Positions 12,041-24,711 of a stretch of DNA of 64,000 bases are shown piece by piece (the stretch's first letter is position 1; every line of letters starts with the position of its first letter). The notes beneath the pieces were generated by a model, which was not told where the DNA came from, did not search any database, and saw only the letters and a list, made by a program, of their open reading frames with translations. Source of the stretch: Lichtheimia corymbifera B2541 (taxonomy: Eukaryota > Mucoromycota > Mucoromycetes > Mucorales > Lichtheimiaceae); assembly GCA_000697475.1 (NCBI GenBank), contig JNEU01001157.1:124001-188000 (forward strand), read 5' to 3'. Position numbers and translations under genes: made by a program.

Positions 12041-12400
12041 TGTTATTGAAAACGTAGGAGGTTTGACAAGGCCATATGGTTTCTGAAGTGGTTGCCCTTT
12101 CAAGCTCGGATCGTATGCATGAAGATACCAAGTCTTTGGGCTGTGATGATTGTGCTGTATCCAGCAACGTCGAAAGCTTGAAAAAGCTCGATGGCATCTC
12201 TCAGCTTTGGGAACGTCAACTTTGATTGGAGTCATTTTCCTTTCCAGCATCGTTTTCATCATGGCTGCTTTACCAGAGGAACCTCTTGGTGGTACTTTGA
12301 TTGGATATTGAAGAAATGTTATACAATTGGATCAACAAGTATTCTATGAAGGGCAATCAGTAACCATCATTGTTGATCATTGTTTGCTCTATCATTTGTG
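12041..12400 (+). pseudogene. Decayed 3' fragment of the alcohol dehydrogenase gene
   Basis: The sequence follows the third exon of the 7859-9051 gene from about 8550 to its 3' untranslated region. Long shared blocks include tttcaagctcggatcgt, ttttcctttccagcat, gctttaccagagga and aagtattctatgaag, and even the trailing cattgtttgctatc-like segment after the stop is shared. Multiple deletions and substitutions destroy the frame. It is in the same orientation as the intact gene, so it is best read as the remnant of a tandem copy. Confidence 0.85.
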
Positions 12401-12537
12401 GGATTGAACTTCCGGTCTGAAAAGTAGGAGATCAACACGCGTGCGCGCTTCAACAGGGACGTGGTACATTTTTGACACAGCTTTCTCTTTCTCCTTCTTA
12501 CAATACAAACACGCGTTTACGCTCCCTCCATTCGTCA

Positions 12538-14229
12538 ATGCAATCCCTTCAAGAGTGCATTTGTAACGCTGTCCAACAAGTAGCTGTTGTGAGAGGAGTT
12601 CCTGTCGAAGAGCAGAGCCATATACAAGCTTTTTGTGCTGAAGAGTATTGCAACGATTCTCAAGCAAAGGTATATACACAATGACACAAGTAGTATGGGG
12701 AATCTGACACGAAGGGATCTCGTTCACTATCTTAGCACTATGAGTTTCTTGGCCAAGGCGTTCTTTATTATGCTGTGAGTGAAGGACTTGTACAGGCGTA
12801 TGGCGAGCAATGCCAAGGTGACATACTGGAACAAATGCGACGGCTACTGTTTGCCAACCACGGTGCGTTATTCCACGTTATTGCGCAAAGATATCATCTA
12901 TCTGGTACCGAGGATATATCACTCAAACGGATTGTGGATCGACTATTGGGGTAAGCAGCCAGCCACATAAGGGGAGGGGAGAATGATTGACTGACACAAG
13001 CTGCATTTTATGATTGTTTCAGGGTGATTGCCCACAGTCAACTTGGACCATGGGGTGTCACGACTATCGTAACCACTGCTCTTCAAGAACAAGGATCTGC
13101 ATTGTTGAAACAGCTTCCTCGTAAATTACGCACCTCGCTTGGCCTACTTCCTCCTACCAATGATGGCGTTTTGACACCCATTGATACGACCAACATTCCA
13201 AAGCATCAACGGCCCATCAAAACACCTCGACGTCATAGCGCTCAAAAGCAAACGATGAATGAGGTCTTTGCATTCTTGATACGGGAAGGCGAATACAATC
13301 AGAGTTTTATGGAACGCGAACTACCAGGCCGTGCCAAGGAGTGGGGATGTCAAATCATCTATCGATTGACTAAGAGATCACCTTGGTTTTCCCATTCTCG
13401 CTATGCAAGCAACAAGAAAGGTGCACGCAGTTTGGTCGTCCATGATATTCTTCAGTACTATGAAAAGCGACCTGATCATAAAGCAAGTCATCAAGAAGCT
13501 ATGCCCGAGGAAATAGATCCAACACTGGCTACGACTCCGACTGTGCTTGTCATTGATGAAAGTGAATATTACCATGAACCAACAGCAGTATCCACTCCAC
13601 CACCATCGATAGAGTGGTACAATCCGATCCCTGGTGACCCATCACTGTATGCCATTCACATTCCCGAGAAAAGGCCTACGGATGATATGGATATGGATGA
13701 ATACGATGCACGTATGATGGAGGTACTCTTGGATGGCTTTCCAAAAATGACCATGGAACAAAGGCAACAAGAAGAACAACGACGACGACAAAGGTTACAA
13801 CAACAACAGCAACAAGAACATAAACGCATGAGATCATCATCACCCACCTCCAACGAAATGCAAGTGCCTCCCACACCACCCGTCGTGGCTGCGCAATTGA
13901 CAGATGATGATGGTCAACCTAGGCCATCGATTGATATCATCCGTGACATTGTTGACGTCCAACGCATCCAAAAGATCCTCAATGATCCAGTACAAGTTTC
14001 AAACCCGAAAACAGGATTCTTATCACTTTTACAACCACTCAAGGATGCTCTGGATTACAAGTTTGATTACGTATCTTCAGGTCCACCCCACAACAAGATA
14101 TTCATTGGAACGAGTACTCTGATTTGTGGTGAGCATTCAGTGTCATCGGGTGGACAAGGTGCAAAGAAACGTGATGCTGAACAAGCAGCTCTCTTGAACC
14201 TTTTGCGAACATTGGCCAATATTGCATGA
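12538..14229 (+). CDS. r3b2: R3B2-like atypical RNase III with two dsRNA-binding domains
   Basis: Exons 12538-12669, 12736-12950 and 13023-14229 (introns 66 and 72 bp) give 517 residues. Residues about 20-140 form one RNase III fold: the signature motif reads HYEFLGQGVL (residues 45-54). The usual Asp after FLG is Gln51, and the downstream D..FEA motif is absent (GPWGVTTIV), so most canonical catalytic acids are missing. A first, divergent dsRBD fits residues about 194-263 (ends NKKGARSLVVHDIL). A second, clearer one fits about 439-515 (PKTGFLSLL ... GGQGAKKRDAEQAAL). A Gln/Arg-rich linker lies between. One RNase III plus two dsRBDs with degenerate catalytic residues is the description of Mucor R3B2, which acts in the Dicer-independent RNA degradation route that antagonises RNAi. 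Mitochondrial ribosomal protein mL44 is the main alternative, but it normally has one dsRBD. Confidence 0.7.
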
Positions 14230-14839
14230 TGATTCTCGATATCACATCTTCCCCCCACCCCTATTCGTTATCACACCCCTCTTTTATTCTCTCCTTTTCT
14301 GTTGTGTATACCCATAGTTCCTTTCGTTCAACCTTCTTATGAAAAGTTATGTATATTGTAACAAAGTGAAATTTTTGATAAACAATCATCTGGCTCGTGC
14401 GGGGTATCCTTGTGAAACGTGACAGCCAACTCAGTAAATTGCTCATGGTCGTTTGATTTGGATATGAAAGGAAAAGGTCAACATGGTTTTATACAAGGTA
14501 GTAAGAAAAACAAAACTAAACTAGGCTAGACATATAGATTGGTTGGCATGAATGTTGTAGTAATTTGCATGGCTTGAGTAGTAGATCCCAGTAGGTAGGT
14601 GTGTGGGATGGTTGATTGCTTGATTAAAGTCACGAGGAGGTAAGAATGAAATATACAATGCGGAAAACAATGGGTTGAGGCGGGAGTGAGATAAAACATA
14701 GAAATCAAAATGGGGTGCTGGAATGTGTGTGTGTGTGTGAATGTGAGTGTGAGAAAGGCGTTGGGATATGGCAGCGGCATCTCGCACGCATAAATGGAAT
14801 GAGGATGGGTCACATGGCTTGTTTTGGTTCAAGATGGAT
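14230..14839. other. Intergenic region between convergent genes
   Basis: About 600 bp between the stops of the R3B2-like gene and the GATA factor gene, presumably both 3' untranslated regions. It contains a short (TG)n run near 14725. No gene seen. Confidence 0.6.
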
Positions 14840-15586
14840 TTAGCCCCAATGAAGAGGTGTGGCAGTAGAGGGAGATGCGGGCGTCGCGAGAGCGGCACTT
14901 GTTTGTTGTAACATGATCAATTGTTGCCATTGTTCAGGTGAAAGACCCAAAAGCATGGAAGCAGCCGCTGCTTGTTGCTCTTGTTGCTGTCGTTGCTTGG
15001 CAAGCAACACGTTCCGAAAACCATCTCCAGGTTGTTGCATCCATACCAGATCATCCTCCATATCAGCTGCAATCACCACTGCAGCAGGACCACTATCAAG
15101 TCTCGCCCGTTTGTTGCTTAAGCTGCTGAAATTGTCATTGTCGTTGGTTGTGTTGTTGTTGTGAAGCATAGCAGGTGCAATAGTTGTTGGGCTAGTTCTG
15201 CCACTACCAATCATGTTTCGATCGTTTCTGAAGCTGGTTGTGGAAGGACTAGTGCTGCTGGTGCTGAAACTAATGCTGTTTGACCTGGATCCAATGGTAA
15301 TGCTTGGGCTAGTGCCAGTGGATGATGTGCCTTGAATGCTTCCACTTCTATTTCTCTTCTTGATGACATCTGTCTTGAGGCTCAAGGGACGTACGACACC
15401 ATGAAGCTTAAGAAAGAGACCACAAGCATTGCAGAGTGGTTGACCTGCAGGGTTGCGTCGCCATAAGGGGGTTGTTGATGTGGCACAGTTGGAGCAGACA
15501 GTCTTGGGTTCCTTCTCTGGTTTCAAATACATTGTTGGTTCGTGAGGGATGGTGATACTGGAAGATTTGTTGGATTGAGAGAGCAT
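14840..15586 (-). CDS. GATA zinc-finger transcription factor, AreA/Nit2 type
   Basis: The single fungal GATA finger reads CSNC-X17-CNAC, followed by [19 protein letters not shown] and IKKRNR, as in the nitrogen regulators AreA/Nit2. The likely start is the ATG at 15586 (MLSQSNKSS), giving 248 residues; the frame remains open upstream to 15763, but a pyrimidine tract and TTTCTCAG acceptor lie at about 15617, so the upstream part is probably a leader intron. After the finger come Ser/Thr-rich and Gln/Ala-rich stretches. It is much shorter than AreA/Nit2 and could instead be another single-finger GATA regulator; binding to HGATAR sites in the nucleus is expected. Confidence 0.85.
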   Translation of the reverse strand: MLSQSNKSSSITIPHEPTMYLKPEKEPKTVCSNCATSTTPLWRRNPAGQPLCNACGLFLKLHGVVRPLSLKTDVIKKRNRSGSIQGTSSTGTSPSITIGSRSNSISFSTSSTSPSTTSFRNDRNMIGSGRTSPTTIAPAMLHNNNTTNDNDNFSSLSNKRARLDSGPAAVVIAADMEDDLVWMQQPGDGFRNVLLAKQRQQQEQQAAAASMLLGLSPEQWQQLIMLQQTSAALATPASPSTATPLHWG

Positions 15587-15599
15587 GCAAAGATGAAGA

Positions 15600-17587
15600 A
15601 GAAGAAGGACGATGATGCCTGAGAAAGAAAAAATATAAATGGGCGGGTTAATAAAGCGGAGAAGAGGAAGCGGCGGGTAATGGTGGGTCTCTCTGGATGG
15701 GGGAATAACCAAAAGAGGTGCGGTATATTCGTTCAATGCAGTTGTAGCACCCATCCCAATCACCCTTTGTGTTTCTTGGCTTCATATCAATCATGCGTTA
15801 CCCCAGGTTTATTATCACTCTCACTTATTACTACTAGCTTCCAAAGGCACCTCTTAACACTGCTCCATTCCACAACCATTCCTCATTTCGCTCTTGTCGA
15901 GATCGCAAGATTAGTCGTTTGCTGAGTTGTGAATACTGCGACATACGCTAGATCATGGTCGATCATGACCGATAACACAGATAGAACCAATGACACTACT
16001 TGATATGTCAAATCAATGTATCAATAGCATCATTCCTCTCTCCCCCCCCACAATAAAAATGTCATTGTCTTTCAGTCACCGTTTGATTGGTGCATTGATG
16101 TCGCTAAAACAATTTTCTTTGCATGGATGGCCAGACTCAAGAAGTGTGTGAGTGTGTTGTGTTTCAATATCTACCTTGATAGCATTACTTGATAAAAGAT
16201 AAGATCTTTACCCCACACTTTTTTTGCATCTGAGCGCAGCGGTATTTCTCTCCTTGCTTATGGCATACACGAGGTATTTGCTATACGCGGCGCTTGCTCA
16301 TGTTTAACACCTTGTCTCAAATGAAGAGTGTGAGAATGGTCCAAACATCCAGCAGTCGATCCCTAATAGAACAATAACAGTAACAGGACCATGTGGGCAG
16401 TGTTTGATGGTGCCGTGTGAACCAATTCCCATACACAAAGAAGTCTGTGATTGTCGGATCAATGAAAGCTGCGGCGCGCATTCATCATTGCCACCTATAC
16501 TCCTTGATTTTCAGATACTCCGACACACTTCTTGTAAGAGAGATATAGTGTTTCCCACTTTTATCTCTATATCAACCAAAGGATCATCATTTCCCCACAT
16601 TTTCCCGCTGCAGCACGAACCATAAATGTCAATCTTGTGTGAGGACACCTTCCACGAATCGCAATAACAAGTAGTGTTTCGAGAGCCCGGCATGTATCCC
16701 ATAAGAGACTTCGATTCCGATCTCTCGATATTTGTGTTACCTTCCCCCACGTCTTCCCTTCTCCCTTTAGAGCTCATTGAAAATAAATGCGCCGATTCTG
16801 ATTGGATACCACGCATTCTTTTTTGTTTTTTTATAGTTTACAGAGTGGAGCTTGACAGAGTGAAAAGGTGGCTTTTCAGTGCGGACGTCATCCAAATAGG
16901 GATATGTGCTCCCGATGGCACGGTCCATTCTTTATCCCTCCTCAACAAGCCCAAGGGTCTTGCCAAAAGAGGTCCTTGCTTGTGTCGATAGCCCCATCTT
17001 GTGTATACCATTACAACATCTTGGCATGGTCATCATTTCCGGTAGCTCGGAGAAGGGTTTAACATGCACCATCATCGCCTGGCATCGTCATGGATGTTGG
17101 CGTTGAGTTATATGACTAGTAAACGAAGCAACCCATTGTAGATAACCCACGTTCATGCTTGTTTATGTTTGTGTCAAATGTCCAATCAGCAATTGCGATT
17201 ACTGAAAACCAAACAAATGATTGAATAATGCATAGATGTCATCGCACACCATCGTTTTGAAAGAGCAAAAAGAAGCAGCACCATCTTCACACATGGTAAG
17301 GTCTACCAGATCCTCGTGACCAAAAGAAAACCTTCTCTCCTTGCTATCGAGGCACAAGCATACGCTAATCTTAGTTGTCATGCATTGCAGAGTAGCACAA
17401 AAGCACCATTAATGAGCCAGCTGATGTACCAAATCTAATCCGACAGTAGCCGATAAGCCGTTACAATGCACTAAAGCAAAAGCATTCATCGTATCCCACA
17501 CTTGCTTGCATATAGTAATAACTAATATGATTCTACTTTATTCAATAAAGGGTACGGATCTTATGTTTTATCTATCATCTTGGGGAT
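15600..17587. other. Gene-free intergenic region
   Basis: About 2 kb between the GATA factor start and the end of the first beta-glucosidase gene. The longest + frame (16674-16991) lacks domain, splice or codon support. No RNA gene or repeat recognised. Confidence 0.55.
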
Positions 17588-20444
17588 TTACAAGGAGAAT
17601 GTAGCGGTTTGACGGATATCACGGCTGCTTGCACCAATGTATAGCTTATACTCGCCGGATGGCACAGTCCACTCTTGATCCCAAATGCTCAACTCGGTCT
17701 TACCAAAAGTGAACGAGACCTTGCTCTTTTTGCCCTTCTTGATAAAGACCTTTTCGAATCCACGTAGGAGTTTGGGGGGTTCACCAGCCGATTCTGGAAA
17801 GCCAATGTATGCTTGCACAACCTCTGCACCATCCACATCACCATCGTTGTTCACTGTAACGGTAGCCTTGACCAATGCATCCTCCTTCTTGGTAGTCTTG
17901 ACCTTGAGATCGGAATATTTGAACGAGGTATAGGACAAACCATAGCCAAATTCGTAGAGAGGTTCAATGTTGTTGGCATCGAAATGCTTGTAGCCGACCT
18001 CGAGCTTTTCAATGTAATTGACCTATAACAAACAAGTTGGTAAGCTTGGAGATGTCACGTGATGCATCCACACGCGTATACATACATCGGATTCATTTGA
18101 TGGCTTGACGTTGTAATCTCCTTCCTTCTTTGCAATGGTGTATGGGAGTCTTCCACTGGGATTCACCTTACCGAAGAGCACATCAGCAAGAGAGTTACCA
18201 GTTTCTTGACCAGGAAGACCAGGCCAGACGACAGCCTTGATATTGGGATGATCGATCCATGGCATAAGCACAGGACCAACCGAATGGATAACAACCACCG
18301 TGTTCTGGTTGGCATCAGCCACTGCCTTGATCTACAATCGACCACGTGAGAAACGGCAACGTGGTAGCACATTTAATATTGGTCTACTAACCAGCTCATC
18401 ACCGTTGTTCCACAAAGAGAGGTTGTTACGGTCACCAACGTTGCCGTCGACTACGATATATTCTTCACCGGAATCCGAGGTTGAAAATACAATGGCGACA
18501 TCGGCATCACTTGCGACATTGGCAGCCTTGACAAGGTCCCAGTCATCGTACGAGTATGTAATGTCAATGGAGCCACCTGCTTGCTTCTCAATGCCTTCCT
18601 TGGGCTATGTATGCGATGGGGAAACAAAGAAACCACAATGAGAAAGAGCCACAACACAAAAGGAGATACACATTAATGCAGCCAGCACTTACCGTGACAA
18701 TGTAAGGATAATCAACTGCGCCAGAACCCCAGCCCATTGCCAATGTACCATTATCGCAGCCTTGATCAGCACACGAATTGAGGCCACTATTATACCACAA
18801 GGTAAGCATATGGATGATCACATATTGATTCACTGTTTACTTACTCAGGGTTGGGTCCCGCATCACTGCCAATAAGAGCGATCTTGGAAAGCTTTTCTTC
18901 ATTCAAGGGCAAGATGTTGTCATCATTCTCGAGCAGCACAACAGCAGCAGCACCCACTTCACGAACAACCTTGGCATGATCATCCATCACTACCACTGTT
19001 GGAGCCTCGGATCGGTTGAAGCTGCGGAGGGTAGTTTCAGGGAAATCTTTATCTTGTCCCATCTAAATGTCAAAGTCAATAAACCTTGCATCAATTACAA
19101 TAGGAATATGTAACATACCTTGTACCATGCTGCAGCAATACGTGTAGCCATATTGGTTACCTATATAAAGATAGATGAGCTTATATGCATAATACATAGA
19201 ATTAGTTGATTGATACTTACCCTGTCTTCACTGACCTTGCCATCCTTGACGGCTTGTGTCAAGTTGGGTCCCCAATGCGCGCCAGGAACTCCTTGAACAA
19301 TGTTGCCCTAAAAAAATAAAAATGCACAATAGTTAGCTTATGATGATATACTCGTTAAACAAGGAGAAATGATACTTGCCGGCATCTCGATATCAACACC
19401 TGCCTTGGCAGATTGGACAGTCTCCATGTGTGCAAACCAATCAGTCTGGACTGCACCTCGGAATCCCAACTCGCCTTTGAGAATGGTATTGATTGTGTAT
19501 TCGTTCTCACAAGCATATGTGTGGTTGACGCGATTGTATGAGCACATCACCGAGCCTACACCTTCTTCCACAACACGAGCATAAGGCCAAAGGTAAACTT
19601 CACGAAGAGTTCGATCATCAACATTGGACGAGGACTATGTTAAAAATGATGGTTAAGCGTTTGATGCAATGAGCCAATGATTGCTATTTACCGTATGCGC
19701 GATTGAGCTCCTGGTTGTTCAAGATGAAATGCTTGGCAGTGGCAATCTAAAGGAAAAGAAAGATATCAACATCATTATCATGGATCATATTGCGGCTTCA
19801 TTGATCAAAGGCAAAAATGTGAACATGAATGCTTACCACACCCTCGCTTTGAATACCCTTCACTGTCAAAGCACCAGCAACACCTTGCAAATAAGGATCT
19901 TCACCAAATGCTTCCCAAGCTCGGCCAGCATATGGACCACGGTAGATGTCAAGGCAAGGTCTATTTCCCAAAAAAAAAAAAAGGTACGCATGCTGTTAGT
20001 AAATTGACAAGCATTATAATATTAATGTATACTATACCCAAGCTGAAAGTTGACACCCTTGCCATAGGACTCCTTTCCAAGATAGTGAGCTCGCTTGAGC
20101 ATGAGATCTCGGTCAAACGTGGCAGCCGTTGTGATAGCAGCAGGACCAGCAGTGGCATTATCAGCAAACCGAATACCCAAAGGTCCATCTTGAAGACAAA
20201 GAGATGGAAAGTCCGTTGAATTGCCAGCATAGGTATTGCCTACGCAGTTGTCAAGGCCCCATCCTGATCCAGTGGCCATGCCAACCTTGTCCTCGAGCGA
20301 CATTTTGCTTACAAGAGCCTCCGCCTTGCTATATGCTTCATCCCAGGACAATAGCTTCTTTTGATCCTCATGGCCTTTTGGTGCAGCATTGGCTAATCCT
20401 GCTAATAGTGTGATCAAAGCGACTTTCCCGAGTGAAAAATACAT
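17588..20444 (-). CDS. Secreted GH3 beta-glucosidase, copy A (apparent frameshift at intron 3)
   Basis: About eleven exons encode roughly 725 residues. A signal peptide ([20 protein letters not shown]) is followed by the GH3 N-domain with the nucleophile motif FRGAVQTDW. The C-domain carries the SGEEYI motif, the usual acid/base region, and a fibronectin-III-like end with [17 protein letters not shown]. The enzyme cleaves terminal glucose from cellobiose and other beta-glucosides outside the cell. Two oddities: exon 3 (19746-19692) is 55 nt, one more than in copy B, so canonical splicing shifts the frame into exon 4; and the intron at 19308-19379 begins GC (CCG|GCAAGT). Either the donor is non-canonical, the sequence has an error, or the gene is damaged. 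Copy B lies directly upstream in the same orientation. Confidence 0.85.
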
Positions 20445-20503
20445 ATTGGAATATCAAATTATTATTGGTAAGGAATGCCAATTACAATCTCGATCGCCTT
20501 TGC

Positions 20504-20510
20504 TTTTATA
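20504..20510 (-). promoter_or_regulatory. TATA box of beta-glucosidase copy A
   Basis: The minus strand reads GATATAAAAGC about 60 bp before the ATG at 20444. Confidence 0.6.
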
Positions 20511-20512
20511 TC

Positions 20513-21574
20513 TTTCTTTTGCGGCGCTAATTATTCTCCTCCTTCTCCCCGCCTTCATCATACCGTCGGGTCATCTTTGGACGGTTTAAGTTTTGTGCGT
20601 GAGAAGTTACCATCGTAATAGACAAATGGTGGTGGTATCCAGCTTCTTTCCATAGCCCGCCTTGGGATCAGTTTGCTGTCATTTTTCGGTCAGCAAGCGA
20701 TTGGCTGATGTTCAATGGGAAACTGCTGAAATCGTTCAAATTTAACTCGATATGTCGCATTGGTGTCACCATGCCCTCCACATTTCCAGGACTTGCGGGG
20801 TGGCCTGGGAAGATTATTAGATATAGATGCACAATACATCATACGTCCGCTTTTCTGGAATCCAATCGAATTGACTCATTTTATCATTACAAACTTGATT
20901 TGACAATGCACATACTACACAACTTCTATGAAGCATACCCATCATACATGATGCAATAAACCATGATCAAATCCATTGTCCTAAAAGGTGGAATGCATTG
21001 TAGGTGTGAGTGGACCCTGCCTCATATATGTTGGCAGCTACCCCAAACTGACACAGGTAGCTTGATTAGGTAAAGTGTGATTGCATACCCGATCAGGCCA
21101 TTTGTTTCAAATTTTGGCATGTTCCTTGATATGACTACATGGGATGCAATCCACATTGCAATCAATGACAAATTACTAATATGCAGCCGATTACTAATGG
21201 ACATGATGTTTGCTGCTGGTATCATGTAACAAGATAAGGCATCCAGTATTTCACCGATTTTTCCGATCATAAAGGTAAGCTGGGAAGACTGGAAAAGATT
21301 GGGAGTGAGTGTTCTGATGTACATAGTATAGCGTACCGCCGCCCATTACTAACATGTCTACGTTTATTAGTCATAGAAGGCCATTGTCATCATCGAATGC
21401 CATCATTAGAAAATGCATCATCTATGTACCAAAATTTAAATTGCACCATCAAGGTCAAACAGCCACAGCAAATGGCTTGATTTATTGTATACGAGGTGTG
21501 TAATCAAAGAATAAACTTGTTTTCAAGATGATGTGAACCAGTCAGCTTATATGTATCCTTGCCTCGATGATTGT
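20513..21574. other. Intergenic region between the tandem beta-glucosidase genes
   Basis: About 1 kb, holding the promoter of copy A and the 3' end of copy B. No gene or RNA seen. Confidence 0.6.
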
Positions 21575-24500
21575 TTACAAGGTAAATGTGCCAGTTTGAC
21601 GAATGTCACGGCTGCTAGCACCGACATAAACAGTGAAGTCACCAGATGCGACATTCCATTCCTGGGATTCGGGATCAAAAGTGCTCAAGTCCATCTCTGT
21701 AAATTCAAAGGTAACCTTGGCCTTCTTGCCCTTCTTGATGAACACCTTTTCAAATCCACGTAGAAGCTTGGGTGGTTCACCAGCCGATTCAGGGAAACCA
21801 ATGTAGGCTTGAGGAACCTCAGCACCATCACGATCACCTTCGTTGGATACGGTCACAGTGGCAGTAGCTAAGACACCACCCTTCTTGGCCTTCTTGTGTG
21901 CATTGATCTTGAGCTGGCTGTATTCAAATTTGCTGTATGACAAGCCGTGACCGAATGCAAACAAGGGCTCAATGTCATGGGCATCAAAATGTTTGTAGCC
22001 AACCTCGAGTTTCTCAGTATACTCAACCTACCACACACACTACGTTAGCACCCATTATATGACTCTCTTTTTCCATAAGGAGAGGTATGCAACCAATACT
22101 TACGTTAAAGTTGGGGTCAATGTGAGCAGGGTAGTCTTCCTCGTTTTTAGCAATAGTATGAGGCAATCGTCCAGAAGGATTCACGTCACCAAATAGCACA
22201 TCGGCAAGCGAGTTACCACTTTCTTGACCAGGAAGACCGGGCCAAACTACAGCCTTGATGTTGGGATGATCGATCCATGGCATGAGCACGGGACCAACTG
22301 CATGAATTACAACTACAGTGTTCTCGTTGGCATCAGCAACAGCTTGAATAAGGTTATCACCATTGTGCCATAACGTAAGGTTCTTGCGATCACCAACGTT
22401 GCCATCAACTTCAAGGTATTCTTCACCAGAGGCAGCGTTCGAAAAGACAATGGCAACATCAGCGTCCTTGCTAATATCCGTGGCCTTGTCAAGATCCCAA
22501 TCATCATAGGTGTGCACAATATCGACATCATCGCCAGCACGAGATTTGATACCATCATATGGCTGATCAAACAATGGCACATATTAATGTGAGATAACAA
22601 TGAAAGCATGTTCTTTGTATACACATACCGTGATCAAATAGGGGAAGTCCGCTGTGCCTGAACCCCATCCCATTGCCAATGTACCAGCACCACATGCCTG
22701 ATCGCTGCAGTTATTTAAGCCCCTATAATAACAATCAAGAAGGTAAGCATGCTGAAAGACATGTTGCATGATTAGACTTACATAGGGATGGGACCGGCAT
22801 CACTACCAACAATGGCAATCTTTTTCAAGTCATCCGACAGGGGAAGAATGCCATCATTGGTGAGGAGTACGGCAGCGGCAGCTCCCATTTCACGCACAAT
22901 CTTTGCATGCTCCTTGTTACCATCAACAATGACTTCAGGTGCAGAATCACGGTCAAAGGCACGAATGGAAGTCTCTGGGAAACCCTAAGAATGGAAGTCA
23001 TTGTTATGGATACGTTTCTCCTTTCCTTGTGTATGATGGTAAATACCTTGTCTTGACCCATCTTGTACCATGCAGCCGTAATTCGAGTAGCCATGTCAGT
23101 GACCTGGATAATAAATTGCATGTTAAAATCGTCTCATCATGGGAATGGATAAAAAGAGATTGTTAGGTGAAGCTGCTTGGTATATGATGTGAAGGCATTT
23201 TCACAAGTAAAGGTGAACAATCCAATGATACAATGAGCATCAATCTCAGTGTCTTAGTGCATTATGCATTGATCCACCTTTGGCTTGCTATCATGGCTAG
23301 CACACAATATACATCAAATCCTTTCCCTGCATAGAATAACACTTACGCGGTCTTCTGGCACATCACCATCATTCACATATTTGGTCAAATTGGGACCCCA
23401 CCATGAGTAGCCATCGCCCATTACAATGTCACCCTGGGAAAATATCATTTGCTGTGAGCATAATTGTTGCAGGTAGTAAGTGCAAATGACATAGAAAATA
23501 AACGAACCGGCATTGTCATATCCAACCCAGCCAATGCTGAAGGGATACCAGACATTTGAGCACCCCAATCAGTCATGACAAGACCACGGAATCCGAGCTG
23601 CTGCTTGAGAACGGTGTTCATGGTGTATTCATCCTCACAAGCCCATGTTCCTAAAAGGCAACCATTGCTTATTAGCGACATTGATGGCTTGTTGACGGAT
23701 CGTAAATCTTACCATCGATCTGATTGTAGCTGCACATGACACCGCCAATACCTGCTTCCACCATTCTTGCATAAGGCCAGACATAAATTTCATGAAGCGT
23801 TCTATCGTCAACGTTGGAGCTTGACTTGAAAGGTGCAAAGCAAGACATGAGTAAAGTAGATAGCGGTAGCTTATAAGACTCACGTTTTTGCGATTCGTTT
23901 CCTGGTTGTTAAGGACAAAGTGCTTGGCGACAGCAATCTGGTTTGCAAAGAATTCGTTATATCCTTGCTACTATATAGCAATTCTCAGTGCCAAGTACAT
24001 ACCACATTCTGATCTTGAATGCCCTTGACGGTTTCAGAACCAGCTACGCCTTGTAGATATGGATCTTCACCAAATCCTTCCCATCCACTATACACAACAC
24101 CAATGTAAGCATAAGCGTTATGGTTACATATTGGGTATATCACTTACCGACCACCAGCTGGAGATCTCATAATGTCGACGCATGGTCTTTGGAAAAGGAG
24201 TATAAGTCATTCATGCATGGCACCATAATATTGATTGTCTGCATTACTTACCCAAGTGCCATATGAGCGCCCTTGAGATAAAATTCACGACCCATATAGC
24301 TGCCACGCTTGTAGAGGAGTTCACGATCAAAAGTTGCAGCTGCAGTGATTCCAGATAGGCCAGCAGTGACGTTGTCGGCGAAACGTACACCAAGAGGACC
24401 ATCTTCAAGACAAAGTGAAGGAAATGCAGGGTCTTCTACAGCCCCCGTATTGCCAACGCACTTCGTTTTTTCCCAGCCTTCTCCTGTAACCGTAGCTACT

Positions 24501-24646
24501 TTATCTTCAAGCGTCATTTTGGCAACCAATGCTTCGGCTTTGGCATAAGCTTCATCCCACGTGAGTAGATTGTTGGACGTCGGGGCTGCCAGAGCCATCG
24601 ACGCCAGGATCGACATAGAGATCGCTGCAAGAGAAGGTACGCGCAT
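21575..24646 (-). CDS. Secreted GH3 beta-glucosidase, copy B
   Basis: A multi-exon gene of roughly 740 residues, close paralogue of copy A and apparently intact: the junctions I followed keep frame. Signal peptide [20 protein letters not shown], nucleophile motif [12 protein letters not shown], acid/base region [15 protein letters not shown] and FnIII-like tail ending [18 protein letters not shown]. It has introns that copy A lacks, one after SPAGGR near 24149 and one in the NQID/G codon near 23680-23713, so the duplication is not recent. The start at 24646 is chosen over an in-frame ATG at 24667 because it gives a better signal peptide and a TATA spacing like copy A. Extracellular cellobiose or glucoside breakdown is the expected role. 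Confidence 0.9.
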
Positions 24647-24704
24647 GGAGTAAACTGCTGTATCCAAAGATTCACAGCGTTGCTATTTGAAAATACCCCA
24701 TCAC

Positions 24705-24711
24705 TTTTATA
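24705..24711 (-). promoter_or_regulatory. TATA box of beta-glucosidase copy B
   Basis: The minus strand reads GTATAAAAGTG, 59 bp before the ATG at 24646 and 38 bp before the alternative ATG at 24667. Confidence 0.6.

Noticed and set aside
12538..14229. Mitochondrial ribosomal protein mL44
   Set aside because: A second dsRBD-like segment and the long Gln/Arg linker fit R3B2 better; kept as the main alternative.
14521..14898. 125-codon minus-strand frame after the GATA factor
   Set aside because: It overlaps the GATA gene end in another frame, and its His/Thr repeats come from a (TG)n run.
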